Source of the DNA: Sulfurovum zhangzhouensis
Lineage (GTDB): Bacteria; Campylobacterota; Campylobacteria; Campylobacterales; Sulfurovaceae
Length of the DNA: 64,000 nucleotides
Assembly (NCBI RefSeq): GCF_030347965.1
Contig: NZ_JAQIBD010000003.1
Coordinates: 62,001-126,000, forward strand
Direction: 5' to 3'
Part shown: one piece after another, positions 25,237-34,314 of the stretch
How the letters are laid out: every line of letters begins with the position of its first letter
How positions within the stretch are numbered: position 1 is the first letter of the stretch
Notes under the pieces: generated by a model
Told to the model about the DNA's origin: nothing
What the model saw: the letters and a program-made list of their open reading frames with translations, nothing else
Database searches by the model: none
Translations under genes and position numbers: made by a program

Positions 25237-26355
25237 ATGCCAGCAGATATGAATGACTATTTTAAAAAGAAAAAACCTAATCTAAACATGAACAAACCTG
25301 ATAACACCGGTAGCACAGGCAGCGGTAACAGGGGTGGAGGAAATCCGCTTGACGGTTTGGGTAAAGGTGCACCATTTATCTTGATTGTTGTAGTGATTGC
25401 ATTTGCACTCTTTGCTTTCAAACCCTTTACTATCATTAACTCCGGTGAAGTAGGGATCAAGGTAAGAACAGGTAAATTCGATGAAACTCCTTTACAACCC
25501 GGACTTCACTTCTATATCCCGGTTTTCCAAAAGATCATTCCTGTCAACACACGTGTAAGATTGATCACTTACTCGAACTCCAAAACTTCAGCAGTAGGTG
25601 ATGACTATACGCGTGGTCTCTCTAGTGAGAGTTTTGAAGGTGGACTAAAAAGAAATCCTGCGATTCAGGTACTTGATAAGCGTGGATTGACTGTTAACAT
25701 TGACTTGGCAGTTCTTTATTCGCTTAAAGCGTCAACTGCACCTAAAACTATCGAGACATGGGGTGCAAGCTGGGAAGAGAAAATCATCAACTCTAAAGTA
25801 CGTGAAGTGGTACGTGATGTCATCGGTCAATATACTGCGGAACAACTTCCTGAGATGAGAAACCAGATTGCTTCAGCAATCCAGACCAAAGTAACCGAAA
25901 GAATCTCTGCACTTGAAGGAGAACCGGTCCTTCTCTCTTCTGTTGAACTAAGAAACATTGACCTTCCTACAAAGATCAAAGACCAGATAGAACGTGTTCA
26001 GATTGCCAAACAGGACGTAACGATCGCTGAACAGCAAAAAGAAAAAGCAAAGCAGGAAGCACAGCGTAAAGCTGAGATCGCAAGAGGTGAGGCGGAGAGA
26101 AACCGTATCGAAGCACAAGGACAGGCTGATAAGATCCGTATCGAGGCTGAAGAGCAGTCAAAAGCAAACAAGCTAATCTCTGATTCCTTGACACAACAGC
26201 TTATCCAGCTTGAACAGATCAAAACACAAGCTGAGTTCAATAAAGCACTACAAGTCAATAAAGATGCTCAGATATTCCTCACCCCTGGTGGTGCAGTTCC
26301 AAATATCTGGGTAGATGCCAAAAGCAAAAAGGAACCGACAGTAGTCGGACAATAG
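25237..26355 (+). CDS. SPFH/prohibitin-domain membrane protein
   Basis: 372 residues. A Gly/Asn/Ser-rich N-terminal part (about 1-45) precedes one membrane helix (47-66). Then comes an SPFH domain (about 70-250) and a long helical region of Lys/Glu/Gln/Ala heptads (KQEAQRKAEIARGEAERN, about 265-320). It resembles prohibitin/HflK-like scaffolds that form ring-shaped membrane complexes and often restrain proteases. The low-complexity N terminus is typical of the HflK side. I recall a similar SPFH protein in Campylobacter. A strong terminator follows. Confidence 0.85.
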   Translation: MPADMNDYFKKKKPNLNMNKPDNTGSTGSGNRGGGNPLDGLGKGAPFILIVVVIAFALFAFKPFTIINSGEVGIKVRTGKFDETPLQPGLHFYIPVFQKIIPVNTRVRLITYSNSKTSAVGDDYTRGLSSESFEGGLKRNPAIQVLDKRGLTVNIDLAVLYSLKASTAPKTIETWGASWEEKIINSKVREVVRDVIGQYTAEQLPEMRNQIASAIQTKVTERISALEGEPVLLSSVELRNIDLPTKIKDQIERVQIAKQDVTIAEQQKEKAKQEAQRKAEIARGEAERNRIEAQGQADKIRIEAEEQSKANKLISDSLTQQLIQLEQIKTQAEFNKALQVNKDAQIFLTPGGAVPNIWVDAKSKKEPTVVGQ

Positions 26356-26366
26356 TCCTTTCTCTT

Positions 26367-26392
26367 ACCCGGTGATCTGCCGGGTATTTTTT
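26367..26392 (+). terminator. Rho-independent terminator of SPFH gene
   Basis: Stem ACCCGG/CCGGGT with a 7-base loop, then ATTTTTT. It starts 12 bases after the SPFH stop and before the convergent patatin gene. Confidence 0.85.
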
Positions 26393-26432
26393 CACTTTTT
26401 ACTTCTTCTCAATTCATAGTTAATTACAATAA

Positions 26433-27587
26433 TTATTTCAGTGAATTATGCCAAGCTTGACCCAAACGCCCTCTTTCATAACCTACTTTATAGAGTGCTC
26501 TCATATACTCACGATCAAATGTATCTTTTGAAGGCATATTAAAACTAGGAGGTATATTCGTAATATGGACATCAAAACCGTCTCTCTTTGCAAGTGAGAT
26601 GATATTATATAGATTACAAACTCCCTGATATTTTATAAGTGTGCTTATGGAACGATCACCGATATCGCTGATATTAAGAGAAACCGGAGAGTATTCAGGA
26701 TCGATCTTCGTATTACGTATCAACCAAAATTTCTTTTCAGGATGTACACCCAATTTCTTTTCAAGTTTGGGGATATTCATATCATGAGGATACACAAAGA
26801 TCTGTCTTGTGACTGCACCGTCGACATGAACCTCCTGATATCTTTTCCCATCAATCGTTACATCAATCAGTACAGGCGGAAATGTACCGGGGATAGAAGA
26901 AGAGGCGAGCATGATATCAAGGATCAGCTTACGGGCATCAGGCCGACCGCTTCGTGCGATATTGGTAATATTCCAAACTACGGGGCGCTGTGCATCCAGA
27001 TTGGTTGTTCCAAGTTGAAGTATGCGACCCCTTTTCCCTTCTCTTGCAATTTCTGCTATCAAGTCATTGGTCACTACCTTTTCAAGCCTTCTTCTAAGCG
27101 GTGTATTATCACCTATCGAAGACCCACCGAAAAGTGCACTTAATGGGGTTGCGGTAACGATATTCTCTTTTGAAGTTTGGGTAAAAAGGTCTTTAAGCAC
27201 ATAATCATACTTTGATCCCAAAAAAGCAAACGGAGCGATCAATGCACCTGTTGAAACACCTGTGACCATGAAAAACTCGGGACGATCTCCACGCTTACTC
27301 CACCCTTCTAGAAATCCTGCACCATAAGCACCGTCTTCTCCTCCGCTTGAAAGTGCCAATATATCAACACGCTTATTTAGCGAATTATTTGACCGTAAAG
27401 ATTTAGCATTATGATAAATATCATCAGATGTTCTATCTCCCCAGTTACGGATATTTTGATATCCTATGACGCTGGCATTGAGATAGTGTTCCTTGTTTGG
27501 TGCACTAAAAGTACGTGATTTGACAGAACAGGCAGATAAAAACAATAACAGCGGTAATATCATCAACAAACGTAATATCAAGTCCAT
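26433..27587 (-). CDS. Patatin-like phospholipase lipoprotein
   Basis: 384 residues with a lipobox LSAC (Cys20), so probably attached to an envelope membrane. The patatin fold shows the oxyanion loop SSGGEDGAYGAG, the nucleophile Ser in GVSTG, and the catalytic Asp in VDGAVT. It would hydrolyse acyl ester bonds of lipids. Patatin catalytic dyad is Ser plus Asp; DGA replaces the more usual DGG. It is convergent with the SPFH gene. Physiological substrate is unknown. Confidence 0.88.
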   Translation of the reverse strand: MDLILRLLMILPLLLFLSACSVKSRTFSAPNKEHYLNASVIGYQNIRNWGDRTSDDIYHNAKSLRSNNSLNKRVDILALSSGGEDGAYGAGFLEGWSKRGDRPEFFMVTGVSTGALIAPFAFLGSKYDYVLKDLFTQTSKENIVTATPLSALFGGSSIGDNTPLRRRLEKVVTNDLIAEIAREGKRGRILQLGTTNLDAQRPVVWNITNIARSGRPDARKLILDIMLASSSIPGTFPPVLIDVTIDGKRYQEVHVDGAVTRQIFVYPHDMNIPKLEKKLGVHPEKKFWLIRNTKIDPEYSPVSLNISDIGDRSISTLIKYQGVCNLYNIISLAKRDGFDVHITNIPPSFNMPSKDTFDREYMRALYKVGYERGRLGQAWHNSLK

Positions 27588-27662
27588 CCCCTTTTAAGAA
27601 CGTATGGACTAATTATGACATAATCACATTTAGTTTAAACTACTAAAAGTTACCTTTTCTAC

Positions 27663-28385
27663 TTACCATATTGCATCATGCCACTGAACCAGTGTCAAAC
27701 GGTATCCCTTTTGTACCGGTAGAACTTCATGTGAAAAATAGGGATTACTAGGGAACACTACCATATCTCCGGCTTGCGGTTTGATCTTGACTGGATTTCC
27801 TTCTTTATCATAGAAGTAGTTAAAAAGCAGTTCTCCACCACTGAAACCATCATTGTCGTCATCACTATTACAGATATGACTGGTTGCAAAAAGCACCGTC
27901 GTCAGTTTGCGTTCAGGTGCCACACATTTAAATGCAACTGTCTGCCCATCTTCATCTACCAGTTCACTTGAGTCATCGGCATGCTTGACATAAAAGTAGC
28001 CTTCTTTATACTCAAGTACTTGAATATCGGTAGAGAGCGTCATCACTGCACCAAAATATTCTTCAATGACTGGCTTATACTTCAAAAACTGTTTTTCATA
28101 ATACTCACTATAAAAGTCATCCAGTGTATAGATATTGGTCTTGCGGTACTTCGTGACAATATCAGCCTCGATGATCCCACTGATGGATTCTTGTTTCACT
28201 TTGGCTGCTTGAGCATCTTCATCTTTTTTTACTAAAGAAGCAAGGTGCTTACAAAGCTCGGGAGTAAAAAAATTTTTGATAATCAAATAGGGGGTTTCTC
28301 TATAAGGATTAGGAAGCAATCTATTGGTGATTTCCAATTGTTCCAATCGTTTATCACAATAGACATGATTACTGATTTGTATCAT
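27663..28385 (-). CDS. 2-oxoglutarate/Fe(II)-dependent dioxygenase, prolyl-4-hydroxylase-like
   Basis: 240 residues. The iron facial triad is His135-x-Asp137 and His219, with the 2OG-binding Arg229 ten residues later (SHEVLPVQKGYR). The C-terminal half matches the P4H alpha-like fold. The substrate could be a protein side chain or a small molecule; nothing nearby decides it. It is divergent from hisIE. The start is followed by a normal N terminus (MIQISNHVY). Confidence 0.8.
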   Translation of the reverse strand: MIQISNHVYCDKRLEQLEITNRLLPNPYRETPYLIIKNFFTPELCKHLASLVKKDEDAQAAKVKQESISGIIEADIVTKYRKTNIYTLDDFYSEYYEKQFLKYKPVIEEYFGAVMTLSTDIQVLEYKEGYFYVKHADDSSELVDEDGQTVAFKCVAPERKLTTVLFATSHICNSDDDNDGFSGGELLFNYFYDKEGNPVKIKPQAGDMVVFPSNPYFSHEVLPVQKGYRLTLVQWHDAIW

Positions 28386-28514
28386 TTAAAGCTCAAAAAG
28401 TAAGATAGCTATAAAGCGTAGCATTATAGTCCATAAATCGACTTTTTACTCTAAAAGATTTCTTAAATTATTCTCTTGTCTCTATACCTATCTTGCAGTT
28501 TAAAACCAAATAGC

Positions 28515-28520
28515 TATAAT
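28515..28520 (+). promoter_or_regulatory. -10 box of hisIE
   Basis: TATAAT in TAGCTATAATGTC, 31 bases before the ATG at 28552. GGAG lies 8 bases before that ATG. Confidence 0.65.
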
Positions 28521-28551
28521 GTCATCATTATAAATGCTATGGAGACCTATC

Positions 28552-29217
28552 ATGCAGCTTGACTGGCAAAAAAATCCTCTTATCCCTGTTATCGCCCAAG
28601 ATGCAGAGACCAACGAAGTTCTAATGCTTGCTTATATGAATGAAGAGGCATATAATCTGACTCTAGAGACAGGGTTTGCACACTATTTCAGTAGAAGCAA
28701 ACAGCGTATCTGGAAAAAAGGTGAAAGCTCCAACCATACACAGGAGATCAAAGATATCTTGATCGACTGTGATGCAGATACCATCATTCTAAAGATCAAG
28801 CAAAATGGTGTAGCCTGCCATACCGGACGCAAAAGCTGTTTCTTCACCTCAGCAGTACAAGAGAAGATCATACTGGAAAAGGAAGTAAACACCGATGCGA
28901 TCTATGGCGTAGTCGATACTCTCTACCATACGATCCTTGAACGTAAAAATGCAGATGACAGCCAAAAATCATGGACTAAAAAACTGCTAAATGATAAAGA
29001 ACTTATGCTTAGCAAAATACGTGAAGAAGCAAATGAAGTATGTGTTGCCATCAATGAAGAGAGTGATGAACAGGTGATCTATGAGAGTGCAGATCTTCTT
29101 TATCATACATTAGTCGGACTAGGTTACAGAGAGATCTCTCCGGACCGTGTGAAACAAGAACTTGCAAGACGGTTTGGAATGAGTGGAATAGAAGAAAAAG
29201 AAAATAGAAAAAAATAG
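28552..29217 (+). CDS. hisI: Bifunctional phosphoribosyl-AMP cyclohydrolase / phosphoribosyl-ATP pyrophosphatase
   Basis: About 221 residues carrying two histidine-pathway enzymes. The N-terminal cyclohydrolase has DCDADT and the zinc cysteines in CHTGRKSCFF. The C-terminal HisE part is helical with the MazG-like EEANEV motif, and hydrolyses PR-ATP to PR-AMP. Together they do steps 2 and 3 of histidine synthesis. An ATG six codons earlier is in frame but the GGAG at 28542 favours 28552. No other his gene is nearby. Confidence 0.95.
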   Translation: MQLDWQKNPLIPVIAQDAETNEVLMLAYMNEEAYNLTLETGFAHYFSRSKQRIWKKGESSNHTQEIKDILIDCDADTIILKIKQNGVACHTGRKSCFFTSAVQEKIILEKEVNTDAIYGVVDTLYHTILERKNADDSQKSWTKKLLNDKELMLSKIREEANEVCVAINEESDEQVIYESADLLYHTLVGLGYREISPDRVKQELARRFGMSGIEEKENRKK

Positions 29218-29253
29218 CAGGAGTTTGAAAGATCAAACTCCCTCGTTTTGGAA

Positions 29254-30627
29254 TTACGATTCTGAGCTACAACATCCAGGGCTGTCTGCATTACCACCCG
29301 CAAAATATTCTCCATCAAAACTTACCAATGAATAGTTTCTATCAGTGCCCAATGACTCTTTAAGTCCTTCAATAGATAAGAAACCAAGTGACGTTGCACC
29401 GATCTTCTTGGCAATCTCCTCTACCGAGTGACTTGCTGAGATCAGCTCGGCCTGTGTTGGAGTATCGATACCATATCTACACGGATACTTGATCTCCGGT
29501 GCAGCAATACGCATATGAACCTCTTTCGCTCCTGCTTCAATCAGCATTTTCACGATCTGCTTCGAAGTCGTACCACGCACGAGTGAATCATCGATGATCG
29601 CTATACGTTTACCTTCGATCAAATGTTTGACAGGTGAGAGTTTCAGTTTTACCTTGAGGTCTCTGATCTCCTGAGTCGGTTCAATGAAAGTGCGCCCTAC
29701 ATAGTGGTTACGTACGATTCCCATTTCAAACGGTACGCCAAGCCCTTCTGCATATCCTCTTGCCGCTGCAACACCACTATCCGGTACAGGCAATACCAAG
29801 TCTACCTCTGCCGGTGACTCTTGAGCAAGTCTTCTTCCCATCTCAAGACGTTTTTGATATACGTTCTTTCCATCAATGATCGAGTCAGGTCTTGCAAAAT
29901 AGATATACTCAAATGCACACGGATGATAATCTGCTTCAAAAAGTTTTTCAGACTGCGGCTCTTGACCCTCTTCAAATACCAGCATTTCACCCGGTTCAAC
30001 ATCACGGATAAACTCTGCACCTACCAGATCAAAAGCACACGTTTCAGATGCTACGATCCATCCGCCATCAGCAAGTCTTCCCAGGCTCAATGGACGGATA
30101 CCGAAACGGTCACGGATGACGAACATTTTGGTACGGCTCTGGATCGCAAGGCAGTATGCTCCCTCAATCTTAGTGATCATGTCTTTAATACGGTCTATCA
30201 ATGAGTCTTTTTGACTTTTTGCGATAAGATGTACGATATTCTCAGTATCCATACCTGTCTGAAAGATCGCACCTTTATCGATCAGCTCGTTACGTACCTC
30301 ATATTTGTTGACAAGGTTACCGTTATGCGCAACAGAGATCTCTCCGAGTTTGTAACGTGCAAATACAGGCTGTGCATCGAGAACAGAATCATCTCCTGCC
30401 GTAGAGTATCTGTTGTGACCGATCGCACAGCTACCGGTAAGTACCTTAAATGCATCATCATCAAATACCTCAGTTACCAAACCTCGTGCTTTAATAAGAT
30501 GGATTTTCTCATCATCAGCTGAAGAAATCCCTGTAGATTCCTGCCCACGATGCTGCATCGCAAAAAGTGAGTAGTAAGCTACCTTAGAAGCATTTTTTGA
30601 ACCATAAACACCGACAATTGCACACAT
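29254..30627 (-). CDS. purF: Amidophosphoribosyltransferase
   Basis: 457 residues. It starts de novo purine synthesis by converting PRPP and glutamine to phosphoribosylamine. The N-terminal glutaminase has Cys2 as nucleophile (MCAIVGVYG, no propeptide), and the C-terminal PRTase has the PRPP loop IAIIDDSLVRGTTS. Two C-terminal cysteines (PGCCSS) end the protein. It follows dapB, one base after its stop, and shares the operon. Confidence 0.96.
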   Translation of the reverse strand: MCAIVGVYGSKNASKVAYYSLFAMQHRGQESTGISSADDEKIHLIKARGLVTEVFDDDAFKVLTGSCAIGHNRYSTAGDDSVLDAQPVFARYKLGEISVAHNGNLVNKYEVRNELIDKGAIFQTGMDTENIVHLIAKSQKDSLIDRIKDMITKIEGAYCLAIQSRTKMFVIRDRFGIRPLSLGRLADGGWIVASETCAFDLVGAEFIRDVEPGEMLVFEEGQEPQSEKLFEADYHPCAFEYIYFARPDSIIDGKNVYQKRLEMGRRLAQESPAEVDLVLPVPDSGVAAARGYAEGLGVPFEMGIVRNHYVGRTFIEPTQEIRDLKVKLKLSPVKHLIEGKRIAIIDDSLVRGTTSKQIVKMLIEAGAKEVHMRIAAPEIKYPCRYGIDTPTQAELISASHSVEEIAKKIGATSLGFLSIEGLKESLGTDRNYSLVSFDGEYFAGGNADSPGCCSSES

Positions 30628-30628
30628 A

Positions 30629-31399
30629 TTATATTCCTAAACAATCATTAATCGAGTAAAGACCCGGTTTTTCTTGAGCGATCAGCCATTTTGCTGCTCT
30701 GATCGCACCTTTTGAGAATGTCTCACGACTTGTTGCTGTATGGTTGAGCTCCAAGAACTCACCATCATTGTAAAATCCTACCGTATGACGTCCTACTATA
30801 TCCCCGCCACGCAATGCCATGACTGCAATCTCGTCTTTGCTTCTGGCACCGATCTGTCCGTCACGTCCACTCACACGTACATCACTTAACTCAAGTCCTC
30901 TGCCTTTCGCAGCAAATTCTCCAAGTGTAAGGGCAGTACCAGATGGTGAATCCACTTTGTGCCTGTGGTGCTGTTCGACGATCTCGATATCAAAATCCTT
31001 CAACGTTCTTGATACCTGCTCTACCAGCTGTTTAAGTAATGCGATACCTGCTGACATATTTGATGCATACAGTACCGGCATCTCTTTAGATGCTTCAAGC
31101 ATCAGATTTTGCTGATGTTCTGTAAATCCCGTCGTTGCAATCACCAGTGGAGTAGGATTTTTTAGTGCTTCTTCACACAGCTCCTGTGTCGCCTCAGGTG
31201 CAGAGAAGTCAATAACCACATCACAGTTTTCAAGCAGTGTTTGCATACTGTTTGTTACCAATACACCGCTTGGAAGCTCTCTTTTGAGTTCACCACATAC
31301 ATGTACGGCTCCCAGTGGAAGCTCTGTGTCCTCTACCAGTGCATTGATCAATAAGTTTCCTACTCTACCCGTACTGCCTACGATTCCTACTTTTGCCAT
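30629..31399 (-). CDS. dapB: 4-hydroxy-tetrahydrodipicolinate reductase
   Basis: 256 residues. NAD(P)H reductase of the lysine/diaminopimelate pathway, needed for peptidoglycan. GSTGRVGNL is the N-terminal Rossmann loop, and EQHHRHKVDSPSGTAL holds the substrate-binding His and Lys/Gly. It lies between trxB (12-base gap) and purF (1-base gap). The order trxB-dapB-purF points to one transcript from the trxB promoter. Confidence 0.96.
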   Translation of the reverse strand: MAKVGIVGSTGRVGNLLINALVEDTELPLGAVHVCGELKRELPSGVLVTNSMQTLLENCDVVIDFSAPEATQELCEEALKNPTPLVIATTGFTEHQQNLMLEASKEMPVLYASNMSAGIALLKQLVEQVSRTLKDFDIEIVEQHHRHKVDSPSGTALTLGEFAAKGRGLELSDVRVSGRDGQIGARSKDEIAVMALRGGDIVGRHTVGFYNDGEFLELNHTATSRETFSKGAIRAAKWLIAQEKPGLYSINDCLGI

Positions 31400-31411
31400 C
31401 TATACTATTCC

Positions 31412-32350
31412 TTATGCTTGTTCTTGAATATATGAAATTACTTGAAGTGCAGCAGTTGCTCCATCACCTGCTGCAATAACAACTTGTTTGGGTGCTTCGA
31501 TACGCATATCACCTGCAGCAAACAGCCCTTCAACCGAAGTTCTCATACTAAGATCCACGACTACTTGCCCCCATTCATTCATTTCACAGATAAATGTACC
31601 GTTCTCGTCTTTGAGTACACTATTGTTGACGTTGTGCCCGACAAAGACAAAAAGACCCGGTGTATCAAGTTGTGTAATCTTACCCTCTTTATCTTTGAGT
31701 TTCACTCCGCTTACACCCATTGCATCGCCAAGTACTTCTTCAATCACTGTATCTGTAATGAGATGAATATTTTCTTTTCTCTTGACTCTATCCACTGTTG
31801 AGGGGGCTGCTCTAAATGTATCTCTTCTGTGCACGACATACACATCCGAACAGATGTTAGAGAGATAAAATGCTTCTTCAAGTGCCGTATCACCCCCGCC
31901 TAGTACGGTAACAGGCTTATTTTTGTAAAAAAACCCGTCGCAGGTTGCACAGGTACTTACACCGCGTCCAAAATACTCATCTTCACCCTTGAAGCCTGCT
32001 CTTTTAGGTGTTGAACCCGTACAGACGATGACTGCCATCGCCTCTATCTTTTCACCGTTCTCCAGTGTGACCGTAAAGTGTTTTCCTGTTTTGGCCACGC
32101 GCTCTACACGTTTCATCTCATGTTTCAACCCGAAGTGAAAACACTGTTCTTGCCAGGTATCCATAAAATCCATACCTGTCTTTGTATGTTCAAAAAAACC
32201 CGGATAGTTTTCAATCTCTGAACTCTGAGTGATCTGCCCACCGGGCATACCGGATTCAAAGAGTACTACATTTTTCAATCCACCGCGTGTAGCATAAAGC
32301 CCGGCAGTAAGTCCTGCAGGTCCACCACCGATGATCGCACAATCTAGCAT
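31412..32350 (-). CDS. trxB: Thioredoxin reductase
   Basis: 312 residues. FAD ([10 protein letters not shown]) and NADPH (GGGDTALEE) Rossmann folds surround the redox pair CATC. It passes electrons from NADPH to thioredoxin. The ATG at 32350 (AAGGA 9 bases upstream) is preferred to a longer frame starting at 32386. A TATAAT box at 32408-32413 gives it a separate promoter from trxA. It heads trxB-dapB-purF. Confidence 0.96.
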   Translation of the reverse strand: MLDCAIIGGGPAGLTAGLYATRGGLKNVVLFESGMPGGQITQSSEIENYPGFFEHTKTGMDFMDTWQEQCFHFGLKHEMKRVERVAKTGKHFTVTLENGEKIEAMAVIVCTGSTPKRAGFKGEDEYFGRGVSTCATCDGFFYKNKPVTVLGGGDTALEEAFYLSNICSDVYVVHRRDTFRAAPSTVDRVKRKENIHLITDTVIEEVLGDAMGVSGVKLKDKEGKITQLDTPGLFVFVGHNVNNSVLKDENGTFICEMNEWGQVVVDLSMRTSVEGLFAAGDMRIEAPKQVVIAAGDGATAALQVISYIQEQA

Positions 32351-32407
32351 CCACAATTCCTTCAAAAAAGTAAAATGTTTAAACAAATATATTAGCCAAT
32401 GACATCT

Positions 32408-32413
32408 ATTATA
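32408..32413 (-). promoter_or_regulatory. -10 box of trxB
   Basis: TATAAT on the minus strand (ACAGTATAATAGATG context), about 58 bases before the trxB ATG. It lies between the trxA terminator hairpin and trxB. Confidence 0.6.
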
Positions 32414-32483
32414 CTGTGAAAATACTTGGTTAAAAATTTTAGGAGATTTTATCTAAATGTTGTATAGATAAGGTTTAATAAGA

Positions 32484-32505
32484 GAGTCTGCTTTGATGCA
32501 GACTC
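32484..32505 (-). terminator. Hairpin after trxA
   Basis: Perfect 8-bp stem GAGTCTGC/GCAGACTC with a 6-base loop, 17 bases after the trxA stop. Followed by TCTTATTAAACC without a long U run, so it may be a partial terminator or stabiliser. Confidence 0.55.
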
Positions 32506-32521
32506 AGGATATGACTATAAA

Positions 32522-32839
32522 TTATAGTTGTGCGTTGATTTTTTCAGCAAATGCATCTTTGCTTGCAGCACCAACCATTTGATCTACCACTTCACCGTTT
32601 TTGAAGAAAAGGATAGCAGGAATTGATCTGATTCCATATTTTACAGCAAGTTCTTGCTCTTCATCAGTATTTACTTTCGCGATAGTTGCTTTACCCTCAA
32701 AATCTTCAGCAAGTTCTTCAATAACAGGAGCGATCATTCTACAAGGTCCACACCATGGAGCCCAGAAGTCTACCATTGTTACACCTTCAGCTACTGTCGC
32801 ATCAAAGTTTTCAGATGTCAATTCTACATATTTACCCAT
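32522..32839 (-). CDS. trxA: Thioredoxin
   Basis: 105 residues with the active site WCGPC in a typical thioredoxin fold (VDFWAPWCGPCRM). It reduces disulfides of ribonucleotide reductase, Bcp and others. An in-frame ATG two codons earlier is too close to AAGGA; the ATG at 32839 has proper spacing. A TATAAT promoter lies at 32871-32876. The trxB gene is next on the strand. Confidence 0.96.
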   Translation of the reverse strand: MGKYVELTSENFDATVAEGVTMVDFWAPWCGPCRMIAPVIEELAEDFEGKATIAKVNTDEEQELAVKYGIRSIPAILFFKNGEVVDQMVGAASKDAFAEKINAQL

Positions 32840-32870
32840 GTTCATTCCTTTTTTGAAATTTAATGAAGTT

Positions 32871-32876
32871 ATTATA
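32871..32876 (-). promoter_or_regulatory. -10 box of trxA
   Basis: TATAAT (minus strand, GGTTATAATAACT context), about 32 bases upstream of the trxA ATG. Confidence 0.65.
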
Positions 32877-32986
32877 ACCTAATTAATTGAATTATCAATA
32901 TGCACGGCTTATATTCTTCATTATATTTAGTTTTTTATTTATTTATCTCTGTAAATAAGAGTATTCTACTCCTATTTAACTTATGC

Positions 32987-33775
32987 TTAGATAAACGGCA
33001 AAGGAATTTCAGAAAATTCTGCCGAACGTGAACCTTCTAACGCCTTGGTCTTTGCCCCTTTTACCGTATAAACAAAAGCTATTTTAGGTGTATCTGTTTC
33101 ATTTTTGTTGGCACGGTGAAGTAAGAGTGAATGAAAGATAATCACATCACCCCTTTTGAGTGTCGTAGAAACTTTCGTTTCTATTAAAGGGATATTCTTC
33201 TCACAATCTTCTCTAAAGTATTCTTTTTCATCAAACTGGTCTGCTTCAAATTTCATACGATGTGAACCGGGGATAAACTCTAGTACTCCATTGTCATTAT
33301 ACTCACTATCCAATGCTAACCAGATACTAACAAGATTATTATCACTGTAACGCCAATAGCGTCTGTCCTGATGCCATCTGGTTTGTGTACTGCGATGCGG
33401 CATTTTTGTCATGATGGAGTTATGATGTGCAGTAGTGATCACCACCTGGTCATCCAGTATCTGCTCTAAGATAGGGCGAATCTTCTCGTTCTCCATCCAT
33501 TTTTTAAAAAGTATATCTCTGCTATAGACCTGTCTAAGTCTTCGAACGGTTTTTTCTTGTTCTGTCGGCAAACTGGTATAGTCTGCTACATCGGTACGAT
33601 ACTCTTTGCTCTTTATATCATACCCTGTCTCTGTTTCGATCGGCTCGATACGGTGTTTGAGGTGTGCTTTGGCTACATCCAGGATCGCTTCACACTGTGC
33701 CGGGTCGGCAAAATCTCTTAAAATGATAAAACCGTCATTTTGAAACTGTGCAAGTTGCGCTTCAGTTAGTTTCAT
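32987..33775 (-). CDS. Phytanoyl-CoA dioxygenase (PhyH)-like Fe(II)/2OG oxygenase
   Basis: About 262 residues. The facial triad is His135-x-Asp137 (TRWHQDRRYW) and His220 (LLLHRANKN), with the PhyH-type IPGSH before it. It probably hydroxylates a small molecule such as a CoA ester, lipid, solute or ectoine-like compound. The 30-residue N-terminal extension of the longest frame lacks a ribosome site, whereas AAGG precedes the ATG at 33775. It stands between trxA and the yraN gene on the same strand. Confidence 0.78.
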   Translation of the reverse strand: MKLTEAQLAQFQNDGFIILRDFADPAQCEAILDVAKAHLKHRIEPIETETGYDIKSKEYRTDVADYTSLPTEQEKTVRRLRQVYSRDILFKKWMENEKIRPILEQILDDQVVITTAHHNSIMTKMPHRSTQTRWHQDRRYWRYSDNNLVSIWLALDSEYNDNGVLEFIPGSHRMKFEADQFDEKEYFREDCEKNIPLIETKVSTTLKRGDVIIFHSLLLHRANKNETDTPKIAFVYTVKGAKTKALEGSRSAEFSEIPLPFI

Positions 33776-33891
33776 CGATTGCCTTTTTATACTGATTTGT
33801 ACAGAAGCAAAGCCCCTGTGTACACAACTGTCCTGAGCAGACGGCTCGTACAACCAGTTGTACATAAATTTATAAAAATTATAGCAGAATT

Positions 33892-34233
33892 TTATAGCGT
33901 TATATTCTCTATCAGCTCTACTTCATCCTTACGTATCAAAAGGGCATCGATACAAAAAGTTGATGCCAACCCTTTGGTTTTAAGATAATAGTATGCGGAG
34001 TTGATCACTTTTTTGAGTTTGGATGGAGTAATATTATCAACAGGGTCAAAATCACCATAACTGCTTTTGACCTCGATGAAATGGAGAACACTTTCTTTCG
34101 TAGCTATGATATCGATCTCTCCAAGCTTGCTCGCATAGTAGTTTCGCTCTACGATCACAAACCCGTTTCTTTCCAGAAATCCGGTAGCCAACTCTGCACT
34201 TTTATCCCCGATCTTTCTGCTCATTTCCTGCAT
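33892..34233 (-). CDS. UPF0102 (YraN) family nuclease-fold protein
   Basis: 113 residues. The N-terminal GDKSAELATGFLERNGFVI and the GEIDIIA...HFIEVKS motif (Asp, Glu, Lys of the restriction-nuclease-like fold) are typical of UPF0102, related to Holliday-junction resolvases. Real activity in cells is unproven. AAGGA 8 bases before the ATG supports the start. Confidence 0.85.
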   Translation of the reverse strand: MQEMSRKIGDKSAELATGFLERNGFVIVERNYYASKLGEIDIIATKESVLHFIEVKSSYGDFDPVDNITPSKLKKVINSAYYYLKTKGLASTFCIDALLIRKDEVELIENITL

Positions 34234-34314
34234 TCTCTACATCCTTGCACTTGAGATACACTATTATGTCATAACAAGCTACAGGAAAAACAAAAAATGT
34301 CATTTTGACATCTT

